DNA of 13,278 nucleotides from contig CAYMDP010000062.1 of assembly GCA_964389375.1 (NCBI GenBank), positions 1-13,278 of the forward strand, written 5' to 3'. This DNA is from CAYMDP01 sp964389375. GTDB taxonomy: Bacteria; Bdellovibrionota; Bdellovibrionia; Bdellovibrionales; UBA1609. Below the pieces are notes generated by a model that saw only the letters and a list, made by a program, of their open reading frames with translations, did not search any database and had not been told where the DNA came from. Made by a program: the position numbers and the translations under genes. This document shows, one piece after another, positions 7,233 through 13,278 of the stretch (positions are counted from its first letter, which is position 1; every line of letters begins with the position of its first letter).

Positions 7233-7255
7233 TTGATTCAGTGATTTGATTCAGT
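7233..7255 (-). repeat. Direct repeat pair at an enhancer-like distance from the sigma-54 promoter
   Basis: The 10-mer TTGATTCAGT occurs perfectly at 7233-7242 and 7246-7255 (plus-strand reading), a period of 13 bp. Each copy contains the pseudo-palindrome TGATTCA. The pair sits about 83-105 bp upstream of the predicted start site, which is where bacterial enhancer-binding proteins usually bind. The repeats and distances are seen directly; the role as an activator site is inference. Confidence 0.5.
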
Positions 7256-7267
7256 ATGTAGGTCGGG

Positions 7268-7287
7268 AAAAATGAGGTTTAAACCTC
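7268..7287 (-). terminator. Candidate terminator after the inositol monophosphatase gene
   Basis: On the minus strand the perfect 14-bp palindrome GAGGTTTAAACCTC (7287-7274) can fold as a 5-bp stem with a TTAA loop and is followed by ATTTTT (7273-7268). It begins 28 bases after the stop codon of the phosphatase gene and ends before the flagellar control region. The stem is short and A/T-containing, so termination may be partial. Confidence 0.45.
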
Positions 7288-7314
7288 TTGAAGAGTGACA
7301 GAAACGCCAAGCCC

Positions 7315-8172
7315 TTAGGGCGATTTTTTGACAGGACTGAGGCCGGAAGAAAGAGCTTCTGCTTTTTCTTGTAGCAGGACTTTATGCAAGCCGGGAGTCG
7401 ATGCAATTAAGAACTCATCATCAAGATGAAACTCTTCTCCTTTTGCATTTGAAACTCTGCCGCCACTTTCGCGCACTAGCAAAGCCCCCGCGGCTGTGTC
7501 CCAGGGCTTTAAGTTGTACTCCCAAAAACCATCAAAGACACCTTCCGCAACCAAGCACAGATCATAGGCTGCACTGCCTGCCCGGCGCAGTCCGCGAGCC
7601 TTCGCAACCACTCGACTAAAAATCGCAAGTTGTCTTTGAAGAGTTTCAGAATCTAAAGCGTTAAAACCTGTTGCAAGAAAAGAGGATTCTAAGCGATCGC
7701 AGCCGCTGACGCGGATTGGTTTTCCATCCCGAAAGCTGCCCTCACCCACCATCGCACTATATGTCGTGTTCAACATCGGAACGTCCACCACACCGACCTG
7801 TAAAGCCCCTTTATGCCAAAGACCAATGCTCGTGCAAAAAATGGGAAAGCGATGAACGTAATTGGTGGTTCCATCCAAAGGATCCACGACCCAAAGGGAG
7901 CGATCTGGACTGAAGGCCTTAGGCTTAACTCCAGATTCGTAACTTTCTTCTTCTCCCAGAAAGCCAATTTCAGGCGTCTTAGTTTTTAGAATTTCTTGAA
8001 TGACACGTTCGCTTTCGCGGTCGGCCTCCGAGACTAAACCCAAAGCGCCCTTTTCTTGAACCTGCGTCAACTGCCCGAAATAATGGAGCAAAACTTCGCG
8101 CGACTTTTGAACTGCCACCAGTGCTGCATCAAGAAATTTTTGTTTTTCAGAAATGGATAAGCTAGACCCCAT
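7315..8172 (-). CDS. Inositol monophosphatase family protein
   Basis: This is a Mg2+-dependent, lithium-sensitive-type phosphatase of the IMPase/FBPase/CysQ fold, likely soluble and cytoplasmic. The 285 residues contain the metal-binding set in order: SEADRESE (48-55), FLGEEES with Glu 74-75, motif A WVVDPLDGTTNYVH (94-107, Asp 97 and Asp 100), GSAAYDLCLVAEGVFDGF (199-216) and motif B WDTAAGALLVRESGG (224-238, Asp 225). The W-D-x-A-A-G form and overall pattern resemble SuhB-type inositol-1-monophosphatases more than CysQ bisphosphate nucleotidases, but substrate cannot be settled from motifs, so no symbol is given. ATG start; the upstream ribosome binding site (GAAGAAAGG, 3 bases from ATG) is weak. 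It is divergent from the SPOR gene and lies upstream of the flagellar operon in the same direction, probably separated by a terminator. Confidence 0.92.
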   Translation of the reverse strand: MGSSLSISEKQKFLDAALVAVQKSREVLLHYFGQLTQVQEKGALGLVSEADRESERVIQEILKTKTPEIGFLGEEESYESGVKPKAFSPDRSLWVVDPLDGTTNYVHRFPIFCTSIGLWHKGALQVGVVDVPMLNTTYSAMVGEGSFRDGKPIRVSGCDRLESSFLATGFNALDSETLQRQLAIFSRVVAKARGLRRAGSAAYDLCLVAEGVFDGFWEYNLKPWDTAAGALLVRESGGRVSNAKGEEFHLDDEFLIASTPGLHKVLLQEKAEALSSGLSPVKKSP

Positions 8173-8219
8173 AGACCTTTCTTCCCCCCGCCCACAGCCT
8201 TTGTCAAGACTTTGACGGA

Positions 8220-8248
8220 TTGACCCGACAAGTGGTTCTCGATACGAT
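8220..8248 (+). promoter_or_regulatory. Sigma-70-type promoter for the SPOR-domain gene
   Basis: TTGACC (8220-8225), a 17-base spacer and TACGAT (8243-8248) form a near-consensus housekeeping promoter on the plus strand, with transcription expected near 8255. The leader of about 33 nt carries the 8-mer ATTTCGGA twice (8257-8264 and 8269-8276); the second copy runs into the GGAGGGG ribosome binding site (8274-8280), 7 bases before the ATG. Confidence 0.65.
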
Positions 8249-8287
8249 TAAAGGATATTTCGGAAAAAATTTCGGAGGGGAAACTTA

Positions 8288-9103
8288 ATGGGCAGCAAAT
8301 CCGGCAATTCAAAAACGGACACAGTCGTTAAATTGGTCTTAATCTTTTTTATATCTCTACTCTCATTTTCAGTTGGAACTTTTGTCGGAAAACAAGTTAG
8401 CGATAGCGATCATCGGCGCGCCGCTCTTGAAGACGATTACGGGCCAATGCGTGGAGTAGCTTCGACTGACAAAGCCGAGAAAGATTCTGCCCGCCTTAGC
8501 GAAGACGACATTGCAAGTCTTGCCGAAGAATTCATTAACTCCGAAAAAGCAGAAACTGCTCCACCACCTCAAGAGGCGAAGACTGCGGCTAAGAACAGCA
8601 AAGAGCCTGCAGAGCTTCAGGGCTACCGTAATCTTGCGGAAGCAAAGCCGACAGGTCAGTACAAAAAAGAAATGGAAACTCAAGATAGAAAAGTTGCGGC
8701 TTACAAAGAAAAAATTAAAGAAAAAGTGGAAACACCTAAGCCAACTCCAACGACTCCTTCGACCGCAGCGACCCGAGTTGCTGCCGGAAAAGCTCCAACT
8801 CCAGATCCTAAATCTGAAAGAAAGCCAGATAGCGTTCTGCCTTCAGTCGCTTCTTCAGCAATTGGAAAGTTCACGGTTCAGGTCGCATCTTTTGCTGACG
8901 AGACTGAAGCCAAGACCCACGCCTCAAAATTGAAAGAGCAGGGTTGGAATTCATTTTATATTCCCGCAACGGTCGCTGGAAAAACTTGGTACCGAGTGAG
9001 TGTTGGTTTGTTCACAACCTCTCAAAGTGCAAACGAATTTCGCGCAGAACTTATGCGTGATGCGAAGCTGACGACGGCCATCGTTCAAAAAATCGTTCAG
9101 TAA
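8288..9103 (+). CDS. Membrane-anchored SPOR-domain protein
   Basis: SPOR domains bind septal peptidoglycan stripped of stem peptides, so the product probably acts in the periplasm at or near division sites. The 271 residues comprise a short polar N-terminus, one membrane helix (about 14-35, VVKLVLIFFISLLSFSVGTF), a long polar linker (about 40-190) rich in Lys, Glu, Ala, Pro and Thr, and a C-terminal SPOR domain (about 193-271: FTVQVASFADETEAKTHASK, then GKTWYRVSVGLFTT). This layout matches FtsN/DedD-like proteins. However, it shares no feature that lets me name it FtsN, and most bacteria carry several such proteins. ATG start with GGAGGGG at good spacing. It is a single-gene unit, divergent from the phosphatase gene. 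Confidence 0.9.
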   Translation: MGSKSGNSKTDTVVKLVLIFFISLLSFSVGTFVGKQVSDSDHRRAALEDDYGPMRGVASTDKAEKDSARLSEDDIASLAEEFINSEKAETAPPPQEAKTAAKNSKEPAELQGYRNLAEAKPTGQYKKEMETQDRKVAAYKEKIKEKVETPKPTPTTPSTAATRVAAGKAPTPDPKSERKPDSVLPSVASSAIGKFTVQVASFADETEAKTHASKLKEQGWNSFYIPATVAGKTWYRVSVGLFTTSQSANEFRAELMRDAKLTTAIVQKIVQ

Positions 9104-9130
9104 TTTTCGTCTAGATCCGGATAAATCCGT

Positions 9131-9177
9131 CGAAGAGAGGCCCCTGATGACCCAGGTATTAAGGGGCGCTTCTCTCG
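9131..9177. terminator. Long imperfect hairpin in the convergent intergenic region
   Basis: GAAGAGAGGCCCCT and AGGGGCGCTTCTCTC can pair around a loop of about 16 bases: an inner 6-bp G+C-rich stem (GCCCCT/AGGGGC), a small internal loop and an outer 5-bp stem (AGAGA/TCTCT). It lies between the ends of two genes that face each other (9103 and 9242), so it could end or protect both transcripts. There is no T-run on either side, so it is not a textbook intrinsic terminator. Confidence 0.35.
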
Positions 9178-9241
9178 CTAAAATCACAATGAAATTGAAT
9201 TTCTTTTAATGCGGTGAGACGGGAAAAGGGAACTGTTACCT

Positions 9242-9793
9242 CTAGAGCTCGACTCCGAGTGCGAAGTTAAAGGCCCACCAGGACTGGCGTGACCGATCCG
9301 GAATCACCCACTTGGTCGAAGTTTCGAAAAAGACGTTCTCGTAGGTTTGCCCTCTTAGCATAAAGCCCCCAAGAAGACCGTATTGAACCTCTGGCTCAGT
9401 TCGACGGACATCGACAGACTGATTCAGCTGCGTTCGCAGTCGCTGGCTTAAGACCCCCACTCCCACACCCACAAAGGGTTGAATCAGGCGGGTATTCAAA
9501 AATTCATAGCGTAACCAAGGCATCACCTCTAAGACTCTACGCTCGACAAACAGGGCTCCTACCGACGAAGCTTCTGAGTAAGAAAGTAGATTCAAATGAA
9601 TCGCGATCGAGCGAAACTGACCCCTAAGAAAAATCTCTGGGTTGATTTGGTTTTCTGAAAGCGCCGTGTTCACCTGTTCCTGATAACGACTCTCAAAACC
9701 CATTCCGAATCCGTATTTCAAAGTCGCGGGCGAAGTTTCTAAGGCCCAGACCGCTTGAGAAAATATAAAACTTAAAATCAAAAGCTGTCTCAT
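9242..9793 (-). CDS. Secreted protein, probable small outer-membrane beta-barrel, unknown function
   Basis: I do not recognise a named family. The 183-residue product starts with a clear signal peptide (MRQLLILSFIFSQAVWA, likely cut near residue 17). The mature part shows alternating polar/hydrophobic strands with aromatic residues at their ends, for example IFLRGQFRSIAIHLNLLSYS, VMPWLRYEFL, IQPFVGVGVGVLSQRL, VQYGLLGGFMLRG and the C-terminal strand WWAFNFALGVEL. Glycine-rich strands and a final hydrophobic strand are typical of 8-stranded OmpA/OmpW-like barrels, although the last residue is Leu rather than Phe. ATG start overlaps the stop of the metallopeptidase gene by 4 bases (ATGA), so the two are probably translated together. 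The barrel call is inference from pattern only. Confidence 0.7.
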   Translation of the reverse strand: MRQLLILSFIFSQAVWALETSPATLKYGFGMGFESRYQEQVNTALSENQINPEIFLRGQFRSIAIHLNLLSYSEASSVGALFVERRVLEVMPWLRYEFLNTRLIQPFVGVGVGVLSQRLRTQLNQSVDVRRTEPEVQYGLLGGFMLRGQTYENVFFETSTKWVIPDRSRQSWWAFNFALGVEL

Positions 9794-10974
9794 TTACATC
9801 CCAAGTTTAAAGGCAAGCGATGTCCCTTGCCTACAAGTTGACTTAAAAGTTCACACTCAAAGGGATCTGAGATTGATTTTTTATTCTGATAAAAGACTTC
9901 TAGAAAATCTGCGGATTGAAGCTTGGCTTCGAGCATTCTGGTTTTGATAAGCTCAGGGAGTGCCCTTAAGGCTAAATCCAATTCCTGAAATAGTTTGTTT
10001 CGTCCAAGTTCGCCCTTGTAAGCTTCGTGCTGTTCTAGAAGGGCATAAAAAAAGCGCGCAAGTTTAGATCCCTCGAGGTAGCTAAGATAAACGGGCGATT
10101 GATTTTCGCGAATCAATTTTAAACTTTGATCACGAAAGGTTTCTGGCGACAAAAACTGAAGGGGCCTTTGATTTAAGGCTCGAAACTGAACATCGGGTCG
10201 GTTTAGACTTCGAGACATAAACTCTGGATCTCCAGAAAAAACATGCCCATAAAAATCTGCCAAGCCCTCGTTCCATGAGCGCAGTATCAATGACAAGATA
10301 TTGGTTTCGTCAAAATCAGCATCAAGGGCTTCGGCGAAGTGAGCGCGCAGTGGTCCTAACACCAGAGTTTCGAAATGAGCGTGAAAGTGTTCGTGGGCCA
10401 AAACCCCGGGATTAATTGCCAGTGGAATGTCGGCCAAAGTGTAGGGATTAATTAAAATCACATCGACGCCAGAAAAGTAGCGCGCATTATTGGTTTCACG
10501 AAGACCCGATTTTTGAACAGTATGAATTGAGATTCCAACGGATCTTGGCCAGCTTAGATTCTTGTCCCACCCTAAGCTTTTATCGAGAAGAAAAATCCTC
10601 TCCATCTGAGCATAGGTTGTGACCGAAAGACTGCTTAAGGGGTCCCGAGGAATAAACAAAGCTCCCGAACGAGCCAATCTAACCTGTGCTTCTTTTCCCC
10701 TAAACCCGTTTTGTCCGATACCCGCTTCAACAAAAACTTTGGCCAAACTTCCACGCATCAAATAAGGGGATTCTAAAGATGTGACCGAAACTTCTTCGAG
10801 CTGAAACTGTCCCTTTGTATCTGCCCAAGGAAGAAGAAAACGATAAGAAGAATTCGCAGAGCCCACAGGTCGATCGCAAGCCACAGTTAAAGTCAGACAA
10901 GCCGCAAGAAGCAAAATGCCGAGCCTCTGCCCTAGACAAAGGCTTAGAACTTTTGATATGGCTTTCAGACTCAA
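9790..10974 (-). CDS. Predicted lipoprotein zinc metallopeptidase (gluzincin-like), unknown family
   Basis: I place the start at TTG 10974, which has GGAG six bases upstream and gives a tidy signal peptide; an in-frame ATG at 11049 would add 25 residues before it. The 394-residue form has a basic N-terminus, a hydrophobic stretch and two possible lipidation cysteines: LAAC (Cys 26) and VAC-D (Cys 33). HEHFH at 194-198 matches the HExxH zinc site, preceded by NPGVLA. About 40 residues later NEGLADFYG (235-243) supplies a plausible third ligand, Glu 236, as in gluzincins. The zinc-ligand spacing and the shape of the second motif argue against a chance HExxH. The rest is mixed helix without a recognisable family. 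The gene overlaps the barrel gene by 4 bases. Substrate is unknown; activity would be periplasmic or at the outer membrane. Confidence 0.75.
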   Translation of the reverse strand: MSLKAISKVLSLCLGQRLGILLLAACLTLTVACDRPVGSANSSYRFLLPWADTKGQFQLEEVSVTSLESPYLMRGSLAKVFVEAGIGQNGFRGKEAQVRLARSGALFIPRDPLSSLSVTTYAQMERIFLLDKSLGWDKNLSWPRSVGISIHTVQKSGLRETNNARYFSGVDVILINPYTLADIPLAINPGVLAHEHFHAHFETLVLGPLRAHFAEALDADFDETNILSLILRSWNEGLADFYGHVFSGDPEFMSRSLNRPDVQFRALNQRPLQFLSPETFRDQSLKLIRENQSPVYLSYLEGSKLARFFYALLEQHEAYKGELGRNKLFQELDLALRALPELIKTRMLEAKLQSADFLEVFYQNKKSISDPFECELLSQLVGKGHRLPLNLGCK

Positions 10975-11072
10975 AATGAACTCCGATTTTGGGGCTTGTT
11001 TATGCCATCCTCCCGCAAGGGTCACGGAAATTTTGACCAGGAGCAGCATCTAGTGTCGGAAGGGAGCCCAGA

Positions 11073-13278
11073 GTGTCCTTAAGTGAAAGATTTTCTAAGG
11101 AGTTAAACCCTCCCCAGAAGCAAGCCGTAGAGGTTCTTCACGGCCCCCTACTTATCCTCGCTGGTGCGGGCTCGGGGAAAACTCGGGTTTTAACTTACAG
11201 GATGGCCAATCTGATCGCTCAAGGGGAAGCCTCTCCGCAAGAAATCCTGGCCGTGACCTTTACCAATAAAGCCGCCAAAGAGATGGAACACCGAATGGTT
11301 CAGCTCTTGAATGACTTGGGAATTCCGGTCTACGACCAGCTGTGGATTAGTACCTTTCACAGTATTTGTGCCCGGATCTTACGCGAAGAAATTCATCTTC
11401 TCGACTACCAACCCTTCTTTGCTATTTATGATGATTCAGATCAGGTCAGTTTAATTAAAAAAGTTTTAAACCGACTGAACATCAACGAAAAGATGCACAC
11501 TCCTAAATCCTTTCAGCACCGTATCAACGAAGCCAAACAACTTGCGCTGACACCTGAGGATGCCGAACGAAAGGGAAGTCATTTATTTGATGCGCGCTCG
11601 CTTGAAGTTTACAAAATCTATGAAGAAGAAATGAAGCGAGCCAATGCTTTGGATTTTGGGGATCTTTTGTCGAAGACCTATGAGATCTTTAGAATGTATC
11701 CGGATATCTTAGAGAAATACCAAAAACGCTTTCGTTTTATTTTAGTCGATGAGTATCAAGATACAAATCACATTCAATATTTACTGGTAAAGCTTTTGGC
11801 AAGTGGGCACAGAAATCTTTGTGTTGTCGGAGACGAGGATCAGTCGATTTATTCTTGGCGAGGCGCCGACATTAAGAATATCTTGTCTTTTGAATCAGAT
11901 TTTCCAGAAGCTCAAGTGATCAAACTTGAAGAAAACTATCGCTCAAGCCAAACGATTGTCAGCGCCGCAAGTCACGTCATCAGAAAAAATACTCAGCGAA
12001 AAGATAAAACTCTTTTTACCCAAAATCCGATGGGCGAAAAAATTCGTATTCGGGAAAACCTAAACGAGTACGAAGAGTCGCGCTTTGTTGCCGGACAAGT
12101 TGAAGGTTTAGTCTCTCGAGAAAACTATCTCTACAAAGATTTTGCTGTTTTTTACCGAACCAATGCTCAATCTCGAGTGATCGAAGACCAGCTGCGCAGT
12201 CACAATATTCCATATAAAATTATCGGCGGTTTAAAGTTTTACGAGCGCATGGAGGTCAAAGACATCATCGCCTACTTAAGACTTTGCCTGAACTCTGCGG
12301 ACGATGTGGCCGCAAAACGAATTATTAATGTTCCGGCTCGAGGTATTGGAAAAACAACCGTTCAGGCCATCGAAGATTTTGGTATTTCAAAGGGTCTCAG
12401 TTTTTATGAGGCCATTATCCCTGGCTCCGAACAAAGGATAGTCCATTCGGGAGCGACAAAAAAGATTCGGCATTTTCATGAGCTTGTTGAAGATCTTAAA
12501 GAGTCCGCAAAAAGCATGAAGCTCTCTGAGCTTTTTATTAGGATCCTTGATAAAACCGATTACGCAAAAAGACTTAAAGAAGATGGCAGCCCAGAAGCCT
12601 TGGCCCGAATCGATAACTTAGAAGAGCTCGATAGTGCGATTCGGCAGTTTGAACATGAGAGGGGCGAAGAAGGCACTTTGCAGAATTTCTTAGAAGAAAT
12701 GGCCCTGGTTTCGGACCTTGATAAGTTAGATCAAACTGAAAATTTTGTGACCTTAATGACTCTTCACATTTCGAAAGGCTTAGAGTTTCCCGTGGTGTTT
12801 ATCGTGGGCTGCGAGGAGGGATTGTTTCCCAGTGCGCGCAGTTTTGACTCCTCAGAGCCTGATGGGCTAGAAGAAGAGCGCCGCCTTGCCTATGTGGGAA
12901 TGACTCGCGCCAGAGAACGACTTTTTATGACTTACGCTAGGGAGCGAAGAATCTATGGTCAGGAACAAAGCCATGCCCCAAGCCGCTTTATAGAAGATAT
13001 ACCCGAAGAATTTGTACAAAAGGAAAGTACGGTTCAAAGGCCAAAGTTTATGTCTTCGATGTCCAGTGGACTTGGTGGAAATTTTTCTTCGGGACCCAAT
13101 TTCCGCAGAAATGCGGATGAGGCCTTTGATGATTTTCCGTCTTACGAAGAGTTCTCGGACGATATGGATTCTTCGAGCGGCCGTTATGAAAAGGGTATGC
13201 GCGTAAGGCATCCAACCTTTGGCACCGGATCTATTTTTATGGTTGAAGGCTCTGGAGATCAACAAAAGATCAGTGTCC
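11073..13278 (+). CDS. pcrA: UvrD/PcrA-type superfamily 1A DNA helicase (3' end beyond the right edge)
   Basis: This is an ATP-dependent 3'-5' helicase of the Rep/UvrD/PcrA group, used in nucleotide excision and mismatch repair and in clearing proteins from DNA. GTG start at 11073 with AAGGGAG six bases upstream; 735 residues are visible and the frame is uninterrupted. Motifs in order: LNPPQKQAV (11-19, Q motif), Walker A AGAGSGKT (30-37), VTFTNKAAKEM (61-71, motif Ia), STFHS, VDEYQDTN (225-232, Walker B), VVGDEDQSIYSWRGAD (251-266, motif III), LEENYRSS (285-292, motif IV), later TLHISKGLEFPVVF (motif V) and LAYVGMTRARERL (motif VI). A Ser/Asp-rich linker leads to a C-terminal Tudor-like segment (MRVRHPTFGTGSI...GSGDQQKISV), which is characteristic of PcrA/UvrD. 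Only a few residues should be missing. PcrA versus UvrD naming is by convention. Confidence 0.93.
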   Translation, partial: MSLSERFSKELNPPQKQAVEVLHGPLLILAGAGSGKTRVLTYRMANLIAQGEASPQEILAVTFTNKAAKEMEHRMVQLLNDLGIPVYDQLWISTFHSICARILREEIHLLDYQPFFAIYDDSDQVSLIKKVLNRLNINEKMHTPKSFQHRINEAKQLALTPEDAERKGSHLFDARSLEVYKIYEEEMKRANALDFGDLLSKTYEIFRMYPDILEKYQKRFRFILVDEYQDTNHIQYLLVKLLASGHRNLCVVGDEDQSIYSWRGADIKNILSFESDFPEAQVIKLEENYRSSQTIVSAASHVIRKNTQRKDKTLFTQNPMGEKIRIRENLNEYEESRFVAGQVEGLVSRENYLYKDFAVFYRTNAQSRVIEDQLRSHNIPYKIIGGLKFYERMEVKDIIAYLRLCLNSADDVAAKRIINVPARGIGKTTVQAIEDFGISKGLSFYEAIIPGSEQRIVHSGATKKIRHFHELVEDLKESAKSMKLSELFIRILDKTDYAKRLKEDGSPEALARIDNLEELDSAIRQFEHERGEEGTLQNFLEEMALVSDLDKLDQTENFVTLMTLHISKGLEFPVVFIVGCEEGLFPSARSFDSSEPDGLEEERRLAYVGMTRARERLFMTYARERRIYGQEQSHAPSRFIEDIPEEFVQKESTVQRPKFMSSMSSGLGGNFSSGPNFRRNADEAFDDFPSYEEFSDDMDSSSGRYEKGMRVRHPTFGTGSIFMVEGSGDQQKISV

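Noticed and set aside
7304..7316. Small dyad GCCCTAAGGGC over the phosphatase stop codon as a terminator
   Set aside because: Only a 4-bp stem with no T-run after it; the palindrome downstream at 7287-7268 is the better candidate.
8202..8207. TTGACA on the minus strand as a -35 box for the phosphatase gene
   Set aside because: No acceptable -10 lies 16-18 bases downstream, and it sits too close to the start codon.
8067..8312. Open minus-strand frame spanning the phosphatase/SPOR intergenic region
   Set aside because: It overlaps the phosphatase start in another frame and the SPOR start on the other strand, and covers the SPOR promoter; no protein features.
8511..8933. Open plus-strand frame of 140 codons inside the SPOR gene
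   Set aside because: It is a shifted frame within the Lys/Glu/Pro-rich linker; the translation is low-complexity Lys/Leu/Arg and has no ribosome binding site of note.
10975..11072. Divergent promoters between the metallopeptidase and helicase genes
   Set aside because: I looked for paired -35/-10 boxes on both strands and found only partial matches (for example TTGACC near 11033 without a suitable -10), so none is called.
12867..13265. Open minus-strand frame of 132 codons at the right end
   Set aside because: Antisense to the helicase region carrying motif VI and the C-terminal segment, where the sense frame is clearly coding.

Overview
The window looks like chromosomal DNA of a flagellated Gram-negative bacterium. 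The Gram-negative call rests on an outer-membrane-type barrel protein, a lipoprotein signal, a SPOR-domain protein and a sigma-54-type promoter. Moderate G+C, the flagellar gene order and the mix of neighbours would fit a deltaproteobacterial or Bdellovibrio-like lineage. That placement is an impression, not something the sequence proves.

Region 1 (1-7044, minus strand) is a compact flagellar operon read right to left: fliL, fliM, fliN, fliO, fliP, fliQ, fliR, flhB and flhA (flhA runs off the left edge). The genes are 2-27 bases apart or overlap. They encode the stator-associated protein FliL, two switch/C-ring proteins (FliM, FliN) and the flagellar type III export gate (FliO, FliP, FliQ, FliR, FlhB, FlhA). 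fliP and fliR begin with TTG and fliL with GTG, each supported by a Shine-Dalgarno sequence.

Region 2 (7045-7314) is the control region. In the direction of transcription it holds a candidate terminator for the upstream phosphatase gene, two perfect 10-bp direct repeats about 83-105 bp before the predicted start site, a second pair of 10-bp direct repeats one helical turn apart, a perfect-spacing sigma-54 promoter (TGGCAC-N5-TTGCT), and a leader of about 105 nt with two small hairpins next to the fliL ribosome binding site.

Region 3 (7315-9103) has an inositol-monophosphatase-family gene (minus) divergent from a membrane-anchored SPOR-domain protein (plus) that has a good sigma-70-type promoter.

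Region 4 (9104-11049) starts with a short convergent intergenic stretch holding a long imperfect hairpin. A two-gene minus-strand unit follows: a predicted lipoprotein with a zinc-metallopeptidase signature (HEHFH ... NEGLAD), overlapping by 4 bases a small secreted protein that resembles an outer-membrane beta-barrel. Neither is a family I can name.

Region 5 (11073-end, plus) is a nearly complete UvrD/PcrA-type DNA helicase that runs off the right edge.

There is no gene-free stretch longer than 300 bases. I saw no tRNA, rRNA, CRISPR array, insertion sequence or phage signature. Most of the window is standard chromosomal content. The parts that most deserve follow-up are the flagellar operon control region and the uncharacterised metallopeptidase/barrel pair.
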